Positions 35,258 through 45,711 of a stretch of 64,000 nucleotides of DNA are shown here, one piece after another. The translations under genes and the position numbers were made by a program. The notes beneath the pieces were generated by a model that worked only from the letters and a program-made list of their open reading frames with translations, searched no databases and was not told where the DNA came from. Position 1 is the stretch's first letter, and the number at the start of each line of letters is the position of its first letter. This DNA is from Quisquiliibacterium transsilvanicum (GTDB lineage: Bacteria; Pseudomonadota; Gammaproteobacteria; Burkholderiales; Burkholderiaceae_E). Location: positions 1 to 64,000 of the forward strand of contig NZ_JACHGB010000007.1 in assembly GCF_014202215.1 (NCBI RefSeq). Reading direction: 5' to 3'.

Positions 35258-36496
35258 GTGCATTTGAAGGGAACCCGCGCCGGCCTGCTGGCCGGGCTCG
35301 GTCTGATCGCCATCGTCAGCCAGTTCTACCGCTCCTCGCTCGGCGTGATCGCGCCGGAGCTGGTGCGCGACCTGTCCCTGTCGCCGCAGGCGCTCGGGCT
35401 GGCCGGCGGCGTGTTCTTCCTCGCGCTCGGCACGGTGCAGGTGCCGGTGGGCATGAGCTTCGATCGCATCGGCCCCCGGCGCACCGTCGCCTGGATCAGC
35501 GTTTTCGCCGTGGCAGGGGCGCTCTGGATGTCGCTGGCGCGCACCGGCCCCGAGCTGATCGCCGGGCGCTTCCTGGTCGGCGTCGGCTGCGCGGCCAGCT
35601 TCATGAGCGTGGTCCTGCTGATGGTCCGCTGGTATCCGGGCGACCGGATCGCAACCATGTACGCGCGGGTCTTCGCAGTCAGCCAGGTGGGCAACCTGAT
35701 GGCCGCCACGCCGATGGCCTGGATGAGCGAGGCCTACGGCTGGCGCGCGGTGTTCGCAGGTTCGGCGGCCGTGGTGGTGGGCGTCACCCTGTTCTTCGTC
35801 TGGGCGGTGCGCGACCAGCCACCGGGCCAGCCGCCGGTCAGCGCGCGCGGCGAAAGCCTTTCGCAGGCGCTGCGCGGCTTCGTCGAGGTTTTCAGGCTGC
35901 CCGGCTGGCGCAGGGTGGTGGCGGTGCACATGGTGGCCTACGCCACGCTGGCCACCATTCTAGGGCTTTGGGCGGGCCCCTATCTGCACGACGTCCACGG
36001 CCTGGACGCGGTCGGGCGCGGCCACGTGATCCTGGCGATGAGCTGCGCGCAGGTGGCCGGAATGCTCTGGCTGGTGCCGCTGGAGCGCCGCTTCGACACG
36101 CGCAAGGGGGTGATCCTGGTGGCCGGCTGCGGGGTGATCGCCATTCTGCTCACGCTCGCGGCGCTGTCCGACCCGCCGCTGTGGCTGGCGGTGACGCTGC
36201 TGGTGGCGCTGTGCGGCGTCAGCACCTACAGCCCGATCATCATCGCCCACGCGGCAAGCCTCACGCCTGCGCCGCTGCTGGGCCGCGGCTCGGCAGCAGC
36301 CAACCTGGGCCAGGTGGCCGGCTCCTTCCTGCTGCCGGTGATCACCGGCGCGATCGCCGGGCTCTTCGTGCGCACCGAGGCCGGCTATCCGCCGCAGGCC
36401 TACCGCTGGATCTTCCTCTTCATGGCTGCGGCGCTGGCCGCCGGGCTCGCGGTGTATTCGAAGGCCCGCGACCTCAAGCCGGGGCGTGCTGCATGA
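35258..36496 (+). CDS. MFS transporter
   Basis: 412 residues with twelve predicted membrane helices. Major facilitator superfamily signature between helices 2 and 3 reads GMSFDRIGPRRTVAWIS. The N-terminal motif SQFYRSSLGVIAPEL is close to the nitrate/nitrite and organic-anion-like MFS groups but the substrate cannot be named. Start codon GTG at 35258. Divergent from the enoyl-CoA hydratase gene, which may supply a functional link (uptake of an acid later activated to a CoA thioester), an inference only. Confidence 0.9.
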   Translation: MHLKGTRAGLLAGLGLIAIVSQFYRSSLGVIAPELVRDLSLSPQALGLAGGVFFLALGTVQVPVGMSFDRIGPRRTVAWISVFAVAGALWMSLARTGPELIAGRFLVGVGCAASFMSVVLLMVRWYPGDRIATMYARVFAVSQVGNLMAATPMAWMSEAYGWRAVFAGSAAVVVGVTLFFVWAVRDQPPGQPPVSARGESLSQALRGFVEVFRLPGWRRVVAVHMVAYATLATILGLWAGPYLHDVHGLDAVGRGHVILAMSCAQVAGMLWLVPLERRFDTRKGVILVAGCGVIAILLTLAALSDPPLWLAVTLLVALCGVSTYSPIIIAHAASLTPAPLLGRGSAAANLGQVAGSFLLPVITGAIAGLFVRTEAGYPPQAYRWIFLFMAAALAAGLAVYSKARDLKPGRAA

Positions 36497-36532
36497 GCGC
36501 GCGCACGCCCGGCGGCGGCTTCGGCGGCCGCG

Positions 36533-36538
36533 TAGAAT
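36533..36538 (+). promoter_or_regulatory. -10 box directly before ribBA start
   Basis: TAGAAT ends six bases before the ribBA ATG at 36545, so transcription is predicted to begin at or next to the start codon (leaderless mRNA). No Shine-Dalgarno sequence is present. Confidence 0.6.
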
Positions 36539-36544
36539 AGCGGA

Positions 36545-37669
36545 ATGTCGATATCGAGCACTCCAGAAATCCTCGCCGAATTCCGTGCGGGCCGGATGGT
36601 CATCCTCGTCGATGAGGAAGACCGCGAGAACGAGGGCGACCTCGTCCTGGCCGCCGACTTCGTCACGCCCGAGGCCATCAACTTCATGGCCCGTTTCGGC
36701 CGCGGCCTGATCTGCCTCACGCTCACCACCGAGCGCTGCCGGCAGCTCGAGCTCTCGCCGATGGCCAGCCGCAACGGCACCAAGATGGGCACCAACTTCA
36801 CGGTGTCCATCGAAGCCGCCGAGGGCGTCACCACCGGCATTTCCGCTGCCGACCGCGCCCGCACCGTGCAGGTTGCGGTGGGCAAGAACGCCAGGCCGAT
36901 CGACCTGGTCCAGCCGGGCCACATTTTCCCGCTGATGGCGCAGGACGGCGGCGTGCTGATCCGCGCCGGCCACACCGAGGCCGGCTGCGATCTCGCCCAG
37001 ATGGCCGGGCTCACGCCCGCCTCTGTCATCTGCGAGATCATGAAGGACGACGGCACCATGGCGCGCCTGCCGGACCTCATCGAGTTCGCGCAGACGCACG
37101 GCCTGAAGATTGGCACCATCGCCGACCTGATCCAGTACCGCAGCGCCAACGAGAGCCTCATCGAACGTGTGACCGAGCGCGAGGTCAGCACCGCGCACGG
37201 CCCGTTCCGGCTGGTGGCCTACCGCGACAAGCCCACCGGCGCGCCGCACATCGCGCTGGTGCGCGGCGAGATCCGCCCGGAGGCGGAGGTGCTGGTGAGG
37301 GTCCACGAGCCGGTCACCGTGCTCGATCTCATCGAGACCGACCGCAGCACCCATAGCTGGCCGGTGGCCCGCGCGCTCGAGGCGATCGCCGAGCACGGCA
37401 GCGGCGTGGTGGTGCTGCTGAACTGCGCCCGGCCCGCCGCCGAGCTGTTCGACGAGCTTGAGGCGCTGGATCGTTTCGACCGTGATCCGGGCGCCCGCGC
37501 CCAGGCCGAGCGTCGCGCCGGCAAGATCGACCTGCGCACCTACGGAGTGGGTGCGCAGATCCTGAAGGACCTGAACGTGGGGCGCATGAGGCTTCTGGCC
37601 CAGCCCCGCAAGATGCCCAGCATGACGGGCTACGACCTCGAGGTCGTTGGCTTCGACCCGGGCCACTGA
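36545..37669 (+). CDS. ribBA: 3,4-dihydroxy-2-butanone-4-phosphate synthase with degenerate GTP cyclohydrolase II domain
   Basis: 374 residues. The N-terminal 200 residues are a complete RibB: DEEDRENEGDLVLAADF, the GLICLTLT block and QPGHIFPLMAQDGGVL with HTEAG. It makes the four-carbon unit for lumazine. The C-terminal half aligns with GTP cyclohydrolase II, but the zinc-binding cysteines of the active motif (normally SECLTGD followed by RCDC) are absent; the equivalent region reads VHEPVTVLDLIETDRS. So it probably lacks cyclohydrolase activity and a separate RibA must exist elsewhere. Followed ten bases later by ribH. Confidence 0.94.
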   Translation: MSISSTPEILAEFRAGRMVILVDEEDRENEGDLVLAADFVTPEAINFMARFGRGLICLTLTTERCRQLELSPMASRNGTKMGTNFTVSIEAAEGVTTGISAADRARTVQVAVGKNARPIDLVQPGHIFPLMAQDGGVLIRAGHTEAGCDLAQMAGLTPASVICEIMKDDGTMARLPDLIEFAQTHGLKIGTIADLIQYRSANESLIERVTEREVSTAHGPFRLVAYRDKPTGAPHIALVRGEIRPEAEVLVRVHEPVTVLDLIETDRSTHSWPVARALEAIAEHGSGVVVLLNCARPAAELFDELEALDRFDRDPGARAQAERRAGKIDLRTYGVGAQILKDLNVGRMRLLAQPRKMPSMTGYDLEVVGFDPGH

Positions 37670-37678
37670 GGAGTTTTC

Positions 37679-38176
37679 GTGAGCATTGACGTATTCGAAG
37701 CCGATCTCGACGGCGAAGGCCTCCGCATCGGCGTGGTGCAGGCCCGCTTCAACGCGCCGGTGTGCGAGGCGCTGCGCGATGCCTGCGTGGGCCAGCTGCT
37801 GGAGCTCGGCGTGGAAGAAGAAGACATTTTCGTGTGCACCGTGCCCGGTGCGCTCGAGATTCCCTTCGCGCTGGACAAGCTCGCCCAGACCGACGAGTTC
37901 GACGCGCTGATCGCGCTCGGCGCGGTGATCCGCGGCGAGACCTACCACTTCGAGGTGGTGTCCAACGAGAGCGCGTCCGGCATCGGCCGGGTGTCGCTCG
38001 ACTTCGCCATTCCGATCGCCAACGCGGTGCTCACCACGAACACCGACGAGCAGGCGATGGAGCGCGCAGCCGAGAAGGGCGCCGAGGCCGCGCGGGTGGC
38101 GATCGAGATGGCCAACCTCGCCGATTCCATCGAGTCGTTGTCGGCGGTTCCCGACGCCGACGATCTCGACGACTGA
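37679..38176 (+). CDS. ribH: 6,7-dimethyl-8-ribityllumazine synthase
   Basis: 165 residues. Joins the butanone-phosphate unit to the pyrimidine to give lumazine, forming an icosahedral or pentameric shell. Substrate-binding blocks are intact: [51 protein letters not shown] and [18 protein letters not shown]. Starts with GTG six bases after GAGGAG. Overlaps no gene; nusB begins two bases after its stop, so ribBA-ribH-nusB-thiL-pgpA-pncC appears to be one transcription unit. Confidence 0.97.
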   Translation: MSIDVFEADLDGEGLRIGVVQARFNAPVCEALRDACVGQLLELGVEEEDIFVCTVPGALEIPFALDKLAQTDEFDALIALGAVIRGETYHFEVVSNESASGIGRVSLDFAIPIANAVLTTNTDEQAMERAAEKGAEAARVAIEMANLADSIESLSAVPDADDLDD

Positions 38177-38178
38177 GC

Positions 38179-38664
38179 ATGTCCACCACGCCTGCCGGCT
38201 CCGGCCGTCCCGTTCAGGGCGGCGCCAAGCCTCCTGCGCGCAGCGCGCGGCGGCGTTCGCGCGAGTTCGCTGTGCAGGGGCTCTACCAGTGGCTGGTGTC
38301 CCGCGAGGACGGCGGCGTCATCGAGGCCCACCTGCGCGACGCGCAGGGCTTCGACAAGGCCGACTACGAGCACTTCCAGTCGCTGCTGTACGGGGTCATC
38401 CGTTCGCTCGACGAGTTGCACGCGGCGATCGAGCCCCACATCGACCGGCGCCTCGAGGAACTCAGCCCCGTCGAGCATGCCACCCTGCTGCTGGGGGCCT
38501 TCGAACTGGCCCGCCACCCGGAGATCCCCTACCGGGTCGTCATCAACGAGGCCGTAGAGGTCGCCAAGACCTTCGGCGGCACCGACGGCTACAAGTACGT
38601 CAACGGCGTGCTCGACCGGGTCGCGGCGCGGCTGCGGTCGGTCGAGGCCGGCTCGCGCACTTGA
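38179..38664 (+). CDS. nusB: Transcription antitermination factor NusB
   Basis: 161 residues. Binds boxA RNA with NusE (S10) in rRNA antitermination complexes. Typical blocks are [19 protein letters not shown] near the N-terminus, [17 protein letters not shown] and the terminal [29 protein letters not shown]. The first 22 residues are a Ser/Gly/Pro-rich extension before the conserved domain. Placed after ribH, the classic ribH-nusB coupling. Confidence 0.96.
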   Translation: MSTTPAGSGRPVQGGAKPPARSARRRSREFAVQGLYQWLVSREDGGVIEAHLRDAQGFDKADYEHFQSLLYGVIRSLDELHAAIEPHIDRRLEELSPVEHATLLLGAFELARHPEIPYRVVINEAVEVAKTFGGTDGYKYVNGVLDRVAARLRSVEAGSRT

Positions 38665-38681
38665 GCGCCGGACCGCGCCCG

Positions 38682-39617
38682 ATGGGCGAGTTCGAGCTGA
38701 TCTCCCGGTTCTTCGACCGCGGGCCAGCGCGCCGCAGCGAGCTGGGCGTGGGCGACGACTGCGCCATCCTGCGCGCGCAGGCGCCCGGCACGACGCTGGC
38801 CGTGGCCACCGACATGCTGGTGGCCGGCCGGCACTTCCTTGCCTCGGCCGACCCCGCTTCGGTCGGACACAAGGCGCTGGCGGTCAACCTGTCCGACCTG
38901 GCCGCGATGGGCGCCCGACCGCTCGCCTTCACGCTGGCGCTGGCGCTTCCCGATGCCGACGAGCGCTGGCTGGAGGGTTTCTCTGCGGGCATGTTCGCGC
39001 TCGCCGACCAGCATGACTGCGAGCTGATCGGCGGCGACACCACCCGTGGGCCGCTGAACGTGTGCATCACCGTGCTGGGCGAGCTTCCGGTTGGCGCTGC
39101 GCTGCGCCGCGACCGGGCGGAGCCCGGCGACGATCTCTGGGTCTCGGGCGAACTCGGCGGCGCTGCGCTGGCCGTCAGGCTCGGCGAAGCAGCGCTGCCT
39201 GCCGAGCGCGCCCGGCTCGACCGTCCGCAGCCGCGGGTGGCGCTGGGCCTGGCGCTGCGCCACCTGGCACGGGCAGCCATCGATGTCTCCGACGGTCTGG
39301 TCGGCGACCTCGGCCATGTCTGCGAGCGCTCCCGCGTGGGCGCCGAGGTCCAGTGGCCGGCGGTGCCGCTGGCGCCGGGGCTCGCGCAGTCGGCGGCCCA
39401 GGATCGCCCCGCGTTGGCGCTGGCGGGCGGCGACGATTACGAACTCCTCTTTAGTGCCGCGCCCGAAAACCGCAGCTCGATCGAGGCGCTCGCCGGTCCG
39501 CTGGGCCTGCGGCTGTCGCGCATCGGCCGCATCGTCCCAGGGCAGGGAGTGCGGGTGCTCGACGAGCGCGGCCGTCCGATGGCGGCGGGGCTGCACGCTT
39601 ATGACCACTTCGCCTGA
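38682..39617 (+). CDS. thiL: Thiamine-monophosphate kinase
   Basis: 311 residues. Phosphorylates thiamine monophosphate to the active cofactor thiamine diphosphate. PurM-like fold with GVGDDCAILR, LAVATDMLVAGRHF, HKALAVNLSDLAAMGARPL and the C-terminal AIDVSDGLVGDLGHVCE and GGDDYELLF. Start at MGEFELISRF; a TTG at 38661 overlapping the nusB stop is an alternative that would add seven residues. The 3' end overlaps pgpA by 17 bases. Confidence 0.95.
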   Translation: MGEFELISRFFDRGPARRSELGVGDDCAILRAQAPGTTLAVATDMLVAGRHFLASADPASVGHKALAVNLSDLAAMGARPLAFTLALALPDADERWLEGFSAGMFALADQHDCELIGGDTTRGPLNVCITVLGELPVGAALRRDRAEPGDDLWVSGELGGAALAVRLGEAALPAERARLDRPQPRVALGLALRHLARAAIDVSDGLVGDLGHVCERSRVGAEVQWPAVPLAPGLAQSAAQDRPALALAGGDDYELLFSAAPENRSSIEALAGPLGLRLSRIGRIVPGQGVRVLDERGRPMAAGLHAYDHFA

Positions 39618-40182
39618 ACCCCGGCCGGAGCCGGTCGGCGCTGGTTCCGGCGCTGGCACAGGCGCTGCCTCGCGGGCCGGCGCGCCCGCCCCGGCGGATG
39701 CGCCGAAGCGTCCCACCGCGGCCTTCATGCGCGCCCGGCTGTCGCACCTGGTCGCACTGGGGTTTGGCAGCGGCTTGTCGCCGGTCGCGCCCGGCACCGT
39801 GGGCACACTCTGGGCCTGGCTTGCGTGGATGGTCATCGGAAACTGGGTGCAGGGCCCCGCGCTGTTGATGTTCCCGTTGCTGGGCTTCGCGCTGGGTGTC
39901 ATCGCCTGCGGGCGCACCGGCCGCGCGCTGGGCAGCCACGACCACGGCGCCATCGTCTGGGACGAGGTGGTCGCCTTCTGGCTGGTGCTGGCGCTGTTGC
40001 CGGCCGGCTTTGGCTGGCAGCTGGCCGCTTTCGTGCTGTTCCGCTTCTTCGACATCGTCAAGCCACCTCCCATCAGGCACTTCGACCGCACGGTCGGGGG
40101 CGGCTTCGGCGTGATGTTCGACGACCTGCTGGCGGCCTTCTACACGCTGCTGGCGATCGCAGCCTGGAGGGCGCTGGGATGA
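39601..40182 (+). CDS. pgpA: Phosphatidylglycerophosphatase A
   Basis: 193 residues. Membrane phosphatase that finishes phosphatidylglycerol synthesis. Conserved segments: GFGSGLSPVAPGTVGTLWAW, DHGAIVWDEVVAFWLVL and FFDIVKPPPIRHFDRTVGGG, with a C-terminal helix. The first 40 residues (rich in E, P, G, A, with repeats of Gly-Ala-Gly-Ser/Thr) precede the conserved domain and are absent from the usual protein. Start 39601 overlaps thiL; a later start near MRARLSHLVALG would remove the extension, so the start is not settled. Confidence 0.93.
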   Translation: MTTSPEPRPEPVGAGSGAGTGAASRAGAPAPADAPKRPTAAFMRARLSHLVALGFGSGLSPVAPGTVGTLWAWLAWMVIGNWVQGPALLMFPLLGFALGVIACGRTGRALGSHDHGAIVWDEVVAFWLVLALLPAGFGWQLAAFVLFRFFDIVKPPPIRHFDRTVGGGFGVMFDDLLAAFYTLLAIAAWRALG

Positions 40183-40814
40183 CGGCCGGTCCGCTGCCGG
40201 CCCCGGAACTCGTCGGCACGCCTGCCTCGCGACCGGATCCGCTTGCCGCCGACCGGGCCAACCAGCAGTCCGATCCGGTGGTCGTCGCCGCAGCCGCGCT
40301 GGGCCGCCGCCTGCAGGCGCTGGGCGGCATGGCGGTGACCGTGGAGTCCTGCACCGGCGGGCTGATCGCCTGCGCCTTCACCGAGACGGCGGGCTCCAGC
40401 GCCTGGTTCGATCGCGGCTTCGTGACCTACACCAACGATGCGAAGATGGAGCTCGTCGGCGTGTCCGCGGCCGCGCTCGAGGCCCACGGCGCCGTCAGCG
40501 AGCCGGTGGCCGCCGAAATGGCGCGCGGCGGGCTGGCCCGCAGCGGCGCCCGGCTGGCACTGTCGGTCACCGGCATCGCGGGACCGGGCGGCGGCGTGCC
40601 CGGCAAGCCGGTGGGCACAGTGTGCTTCGGCTGGGCGCTCGCTGCCGGTGGGGGCGACGGTACGGCGTCTGCGGCCGGCGGGGGCCGCGCGTGCGCGCTC
40701 GTTCGTACCGCCACGCTGCGCTTCGACGGCGACCGTGCCCAGGTGCGCCGTCAGGCGGCGCTGCATGCCCTTCAGCAGGGTCTCCTACTGCTGGCGGCCG
40801 ACCCGAAAGACTGA
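40179..40814 (+). CDS. pncC: Nicotinamide-nucleotide amidohydrolase (CinA C-terminal family)
   Basis: 211 residues. Deamidates nicotinamide mononucleotide to nicotinate mononucleotide in NAD recycling. The CinA C-terminal fold is shown by AVTVESCTGGLIACAFTETAG, RGFVTYTNDAKMELVGV and SVTGIAGPGGGVPGKPVGTVCFGW. A Gly/Ala-rich segment (ALAAGGGDGTASAAGGGRA) of about 18 residues follows, where relatives have a short turn. Starts by ATGA overlap with pgpA. Its stop codon lies inside the LexA box of recA. Confidence 0.93.
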   Translation: MTAGPLPAPELVGTPASRPDPLAADRANQQSDPVVVAAAALGRRLQALGGMAVTVESCTGGLIACAFTETAGSSAWFDRGFVTYTNDAKMELVGVSAAALEAHGAVSEPVAAEMARGGLARSGARLALSVTGIAGPGGGVPGKPVGTVCFGWALAAGGGDGTASAAGGGRACALVRTATLRFDGDRAQVRRQAALHALQQGLLLLAADPKD

Positions 40815-40826
40815 TTGTTTATACAG
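40811..40826 (+). promoter_or_regulatory. LexA (SOS) box of recA
   Basis: CTG-N10-CAG palindrome (CTGATTGTTTATACAG) matches the gammaproteobacterial/betaproteobacterial LexA operator. It overlaps the -35 region of the recA promoter, as expected for repression, and also contains the pncC stop codon. Confidence 0.9.
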
Positions 40827-40843
40827 TAGTTTGCTGCCATACT
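40815..40843 (+). promoter_or_regulatory. recA promoter
   Basis: TTGTTT (40815-40820), a 17-base spacer and CATACT (40838-40843). Transcription would start near 40850, about 30 bases before the recA ATG. LexA bound at 40811-40826 would cover the -35 box. Confidence 0.75.
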
Positions 40844-40880
40844 TCCTTCAACGAGCCAACCCAAGAAGGAAGCCCTGGCC

Positions 40881-41939
<1,059 letters not shown>

Positions 41940-41956
41940 GCCTGGGGAGAAGGGCG

Positions 41957-42421
41957 TTGGCAGGCGCGCGCGGCCCCTCGCTGCGCGGGCGTGCGCTCAA
42001 GCTGCTCTCGATGCGCGAGCAGAGCCGCAGCGAGCTCACCCGCAAGCTGGCGCCTCATGCCGAGTCCGCGGAGCAACTGGAGGCGCTGCTCGATGAGCTC
42101 CAGCGCGCCGGCTTCCTGTCCGAACAGCGCTTCGCCGAGAGCCTGGCGCGGCGTCGTTCGGAGCGCTACGGCCGGCGCTTCATAGAGCACGAGCTGGATC
42201 AGCATCGGGTTGCGGGCGAGGTGGCGGCGCCCATCCTGCGCGCGCTGGCCGCAGACGAACGCACGCGCGCCCAGGCGCTCTGGGAGCGCCGCTTCGGCAG
42301 TCCGCCGGCCGATCTCGCCGAGCGGGCACGCCAACATCGCTTCCTTGCCCAGCGCGGATTCGACGGCGAAACGATCGCCTGGGTGCTGCGCGAAGCCACC
42401 CGCACGAACCGGAACGGCTGA
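41957..42421 (+). CDS. recX: Regulatory protein RecX
   Basis: 154 residues. Binds and inhibits RecA filaments and RecA ATPase. Three-helix repeat architecture with RALKLLSMREQSRSELTRKL, LDELQRAGFLSEQRFAESL and YGRRFIEHELDQHRV. Starts with TTG at 41957 behind GGGGAGAAGGG, a start codon that keeps translation low relative to RecA. Co-transcribed with recA and so SOS-induced. Confidence 0.93.
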   Translation: MAGARGPSLRGRALKLLSMREQSRSELTRKLAPHAESAEQLEALLDELQRAGFLSEQRFAESLARRRSERYGRRFIEHELDQHRVAGEVAAPILRALAADERTRAQALWERRFGSPPADLAERARQHRFLAQRGFDGETIAWVLREATRTNRNG

Positions 42422-42735
42422 ACTCCAGCCGGGCCCAAAGCGTCCAGACCGCCTGAATCTGCGCCTGGGGCCTGTGCTAACATTCTTGGCTCCGGCGTCG
42501 TTGCGGCGCACAACAGATTGCTCGAACAATGCCTCTGCCGCCGGCAAGCGCTTATCGAACGCGGTCCGCCGCGGTTTCCGAAGAGACGATGGCCCGCCAG
42601 CAGCATGCGCCGGTCAGCCGCTCATCGAGACACTCCCCCAGAATCCAGACCCGCGAGGCTGCGGCGTATACCGGCGTGGGCCGATAGCGCCGTGGTGCCT
42701 GCGAAACGCATCCACGACTCCGAGGGCAAACACCC
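42422..42735 (+). other. 314-bp intergenic region with sucC promoter and long leader
   Basis: No gene is recognised. An extended -10 (TGCTAACAT, 42475-42483) suggests transcription from about 42490, so sucCD would have a 5' leader of about 245 bases. Several short GC inverted repeats are present, but no known riboswitch motif was found. Confidence 0.5.
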
Positions 42736-43902
42736 ATGAAGATCCATGAGTACCAGGGCAAGGAAATCCTGAAGCGCTACGGCGTTCCGGTGCCGCGCGG
42801 GATTCCCTGCTTCACCGTCGAAGAGGCAGTCAAGGCTGCCGAGACCCTCGGCGGTCCGGTCTGGGTCGTCAAGGCGCAGATCCACGCCGGCGGCCGCGGC
42901 AAGGGCGGCGGCGTCAAGGTAACCAAGTCGCTGGACGAAGTCCGCGAATGGGCCGGCAAGATCCTCGGCATGCAGCTGATCACGCACCAGACCGGTCCCG
43001 AGGGACAGAAGGTGCGTCGCCTGCTGGTCGAAGAGGGCGCCGACATCAGCAAGGAGCTCTACCTGGGCATGGTCGTCGACCGCGTGACGCAGCGCGTCAC
43101 CGTGATGGCCTCCAGCGAGGGCGGCATGGACATCGAAGAGGTGGCCGAGCACAGCCCCGAGAAGATCCACAAGGTCGCGGTCGACCCGGTCAACGGTCTG
43201 TCCGATGCCGAGGCCGACGGGCTCTCCCGCAAGATCGGCGTGCCCGAGGGCTCGCTGCCCAAGGCGCGCGCAGTGCTGCAGGGGCTGTACAAGGCATTCT
43301 GGGAGACCGACTCCAGCCTGGCCGAGATCAACCCGCTGATCCTCACGGGTTCGGGTGACGTGATCGCCCTCGACGCCAAGATCAACTTCGACAGCAACGC
43401 GCTGTACCGCCATCCGGAGCTGGTCGAGATGCGCGACCTCGACGAGGAAGACCCCGCCGAGGTGGAGGCCAGCAAGTTCGACCTGGCCTACATCCAGCTC
43501 GACGGCAACATCGGCTGCCTGGTCAACGGCGCCGGCCTCGCGATGGCCACCATGGACACCATCAAGCTGTTCGGCGGCGAGCCGGCCAACTTCCTGGACG
43601 TGGGCGGCGGCGCCACCACCGAGAAGGTCACCGAGGCCTTCAAGATCATGCTGCGCAACCCCAACCTCAAGGCCATCCTGGTCAACATCTTCGGCGGCAT
43701 CATGCGCTGCGACGTCATCGCCGAGGGCGTGGTGGCGGCCTCCCGTGCGGTCGGCCTGAAGGTGCCGCTGGTGGTCCGGATGAAGGGCACCAACGAGGAG
43801 CTGGGCAAGAAGCTGCTTGCGGAGTCGGGGCTGCCGATCATCGCGGCGGACACGATGGCCGATGCGGCCGAGCGGGTGGTCCAGGCGGCCGCCAAGGCCT
43901 GA
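42736..43902 (+). CDS. sucC: Succinyl-CoA synthetase, beta subunit
   Basis: 388 residues, standard length. Forms the ADP/GDP-dependent enzyme that makes ATP from succinyl-CoA in the TCA cycle, giving the nucleotide-binding subunit. ATP-grasp N-terminus [50 protein letters not shown] and [17 protein letters not shown] are all present, with the [13 protein letters not shown] block near the C-terminus. Operon with sucD, 24 bases apart. Confidence 0.98.
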   Translation: MKIHEYQGKEILKRYGVPVPRGIPCFTVEEAVKAAETLGGPVWVVKAQIHAGGRGKGGGVKVTKSLDEVREWAGKILGMQLITHQTGPEGQKVRRLLVEEGADISKELYLGMVVDRVTQRVTVMASSEGGMDIEEVAEHSPEKIHKVAVDPVNGLSDAEADGLSRKIGVPEGSLPKARAVLQGLYKAFWETDSSLAEINPLILTGSGDVIALDAKINFDSNALYRHPELVEMRDLDEEDPAEVEASKFDLAYIQLDGNIGCLVNGAGLAMATMDTIKLFGGEPANFLDVGGGATTEKVTEAFKIMLRNPNLKAILVNIFGGIMRCDVIAEGVVAASRAVGLKVPLVVRMKGTNEELGKKLLAESGLPIIAADTMADAAERVVQAAAKA

Positions 43903-43926
43903 GCAGCGCACTAGGAAACCGAACAC

Positions 43927-44808
<882 letters not shown>

Positions 44809-44851
44809 AGCACCTCCCGGCAGACGCCCGCATCTACAAACGGACTGGCAA

Positions 44852-45565
44852 GTGATCGAGTTCCTCACCACTCTGAGCTGGGCCGCAGTGCTCCAGATCA
44901 TCATCATCGACATCCTGCTCGGCGGGGACAATGCGGTGGTGATCGCGCTGGCGTGCCGCAACCTGCCGCCGCACCAGCGTACCAAGGGCATCCTCTGGGG
45001 GACGGCGGGCGCAATCGTCCTGCGGGTGATCCTGATCGCCTTCGCGGTGACCCTGCTGCAGGTGCCTTTCCTCAAACTGGTCGGCGGCGCGCTGCTGATC
45101 TGGATCGGCATGAAGCTGCTGGTGCCGGAGAACGAGGATGCGCACGGCAATCTCGAGGGTTCCGGCAGCCTGATGGGGGCCATCAAGACCGTCATCGTTG
45201 CCGACCTGGTGATGAGCGTCGACAACGTCATCGCCATCGCGGGTGCCGCGCAGCAGGCCGATCCGGATCACCAGCTCGGCCTGGTGATCTTCGGCCTGCT
45301 GGTCAGCATTCCGCTGATCGTCTGGGGCAGCCAGCTGGTGCTCAAGCTGATCGACCGCTTCCCGCTGGTGGTGCTCGCGGGCGCGGCGCTGCTGGGCTGG
45401 ATCGCCGGCGGAATGATGATCACCGACATCGCAGTGGTCGGGCAGATCGGCGAACCCAGTTCCGCGCTGAAGTACGGTGCGTCGGCGTTGGGCGCGCTGC
45501 TGGTGGTGGCGCTGGGCGAGTTTGCCAAGCGCCGTCAGCGCGGCCGGGCGCGCCCCGCGCACTGA
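44852..45565 (+). CDS. TerC family membrane protein (YjbE-like)
   Basis: 237 residues with seven predicted membrane helices. TerC-family integral membrane protein; several members export manganese or take part in metal homeostasis and tellurite resistance. Conserved acidic-asparagine motifs are in IDILLGGDNAVVIALACRNLP and DLVMSVDNVIAIAGAA, the two repeats that form the ion path. Starts with GTG at 44852. No yybP-ykoY-type manganese riboswitch was seen in the 43-base gap after sucD, so it may be read from the sucCD transcript. Confidence 0.92.
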   Translation: MIEFLTTLSWAAVLQIIIIDILLGGDNAVVIALACRNLPPHQRTKGILWGTAGAIVLRVILIAFAVTLLQVPFLKLVGGALLIWIGMKLLVPENEDAHGNLEGSGSLMGAIKTVIVADLVMSVDNVIAIAGAAQQADPDHQLGLVIFGLLVSIPLIVWGSQLVLKLIDRFPLVVLAGAALLGWIAGGMMITDIAVVGQIGEPSSALKYGASALGALLVVALGEFAKRRQRGRARPAH

Positions 45566-45627
45566 AGAGGGTGCAGGGCTGGCCGGCGCCCGCCGGCCGC
45601 TCGTCCGGTTTTCGCGTGCCGCACGTC

Positions 45628-45653
45628 AGCTTCCCGCCACCCGGCGGGAAGCT
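45628..45653. repeat. Perfect 11-bp inverted repeat between terC and FHA gene
   Basis: Arms AGCTTCCCGCC and GGCGGGAAGCT surround the loop ACCC. It lies 62 bases after the TerC stop and 59 before the FHA start. There is no U tract after it on either strand, so it could be a Rho-assisted terminator or a protein-binding palindrome. Confidence 0.6.
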
Positions 45654-45711
45654 GCGCCCGTTCATGAAATTGTTCCTTCAGGGGCGCATCCCGCCGCCCT
45701 AGATTGGTGGG

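Noticed and set aside
44809-44851. Manganese (yybP-ykoY) riboswitch before the TerC gene
   Set aside because: The gap is only 43 bases and lacks the class motifs.
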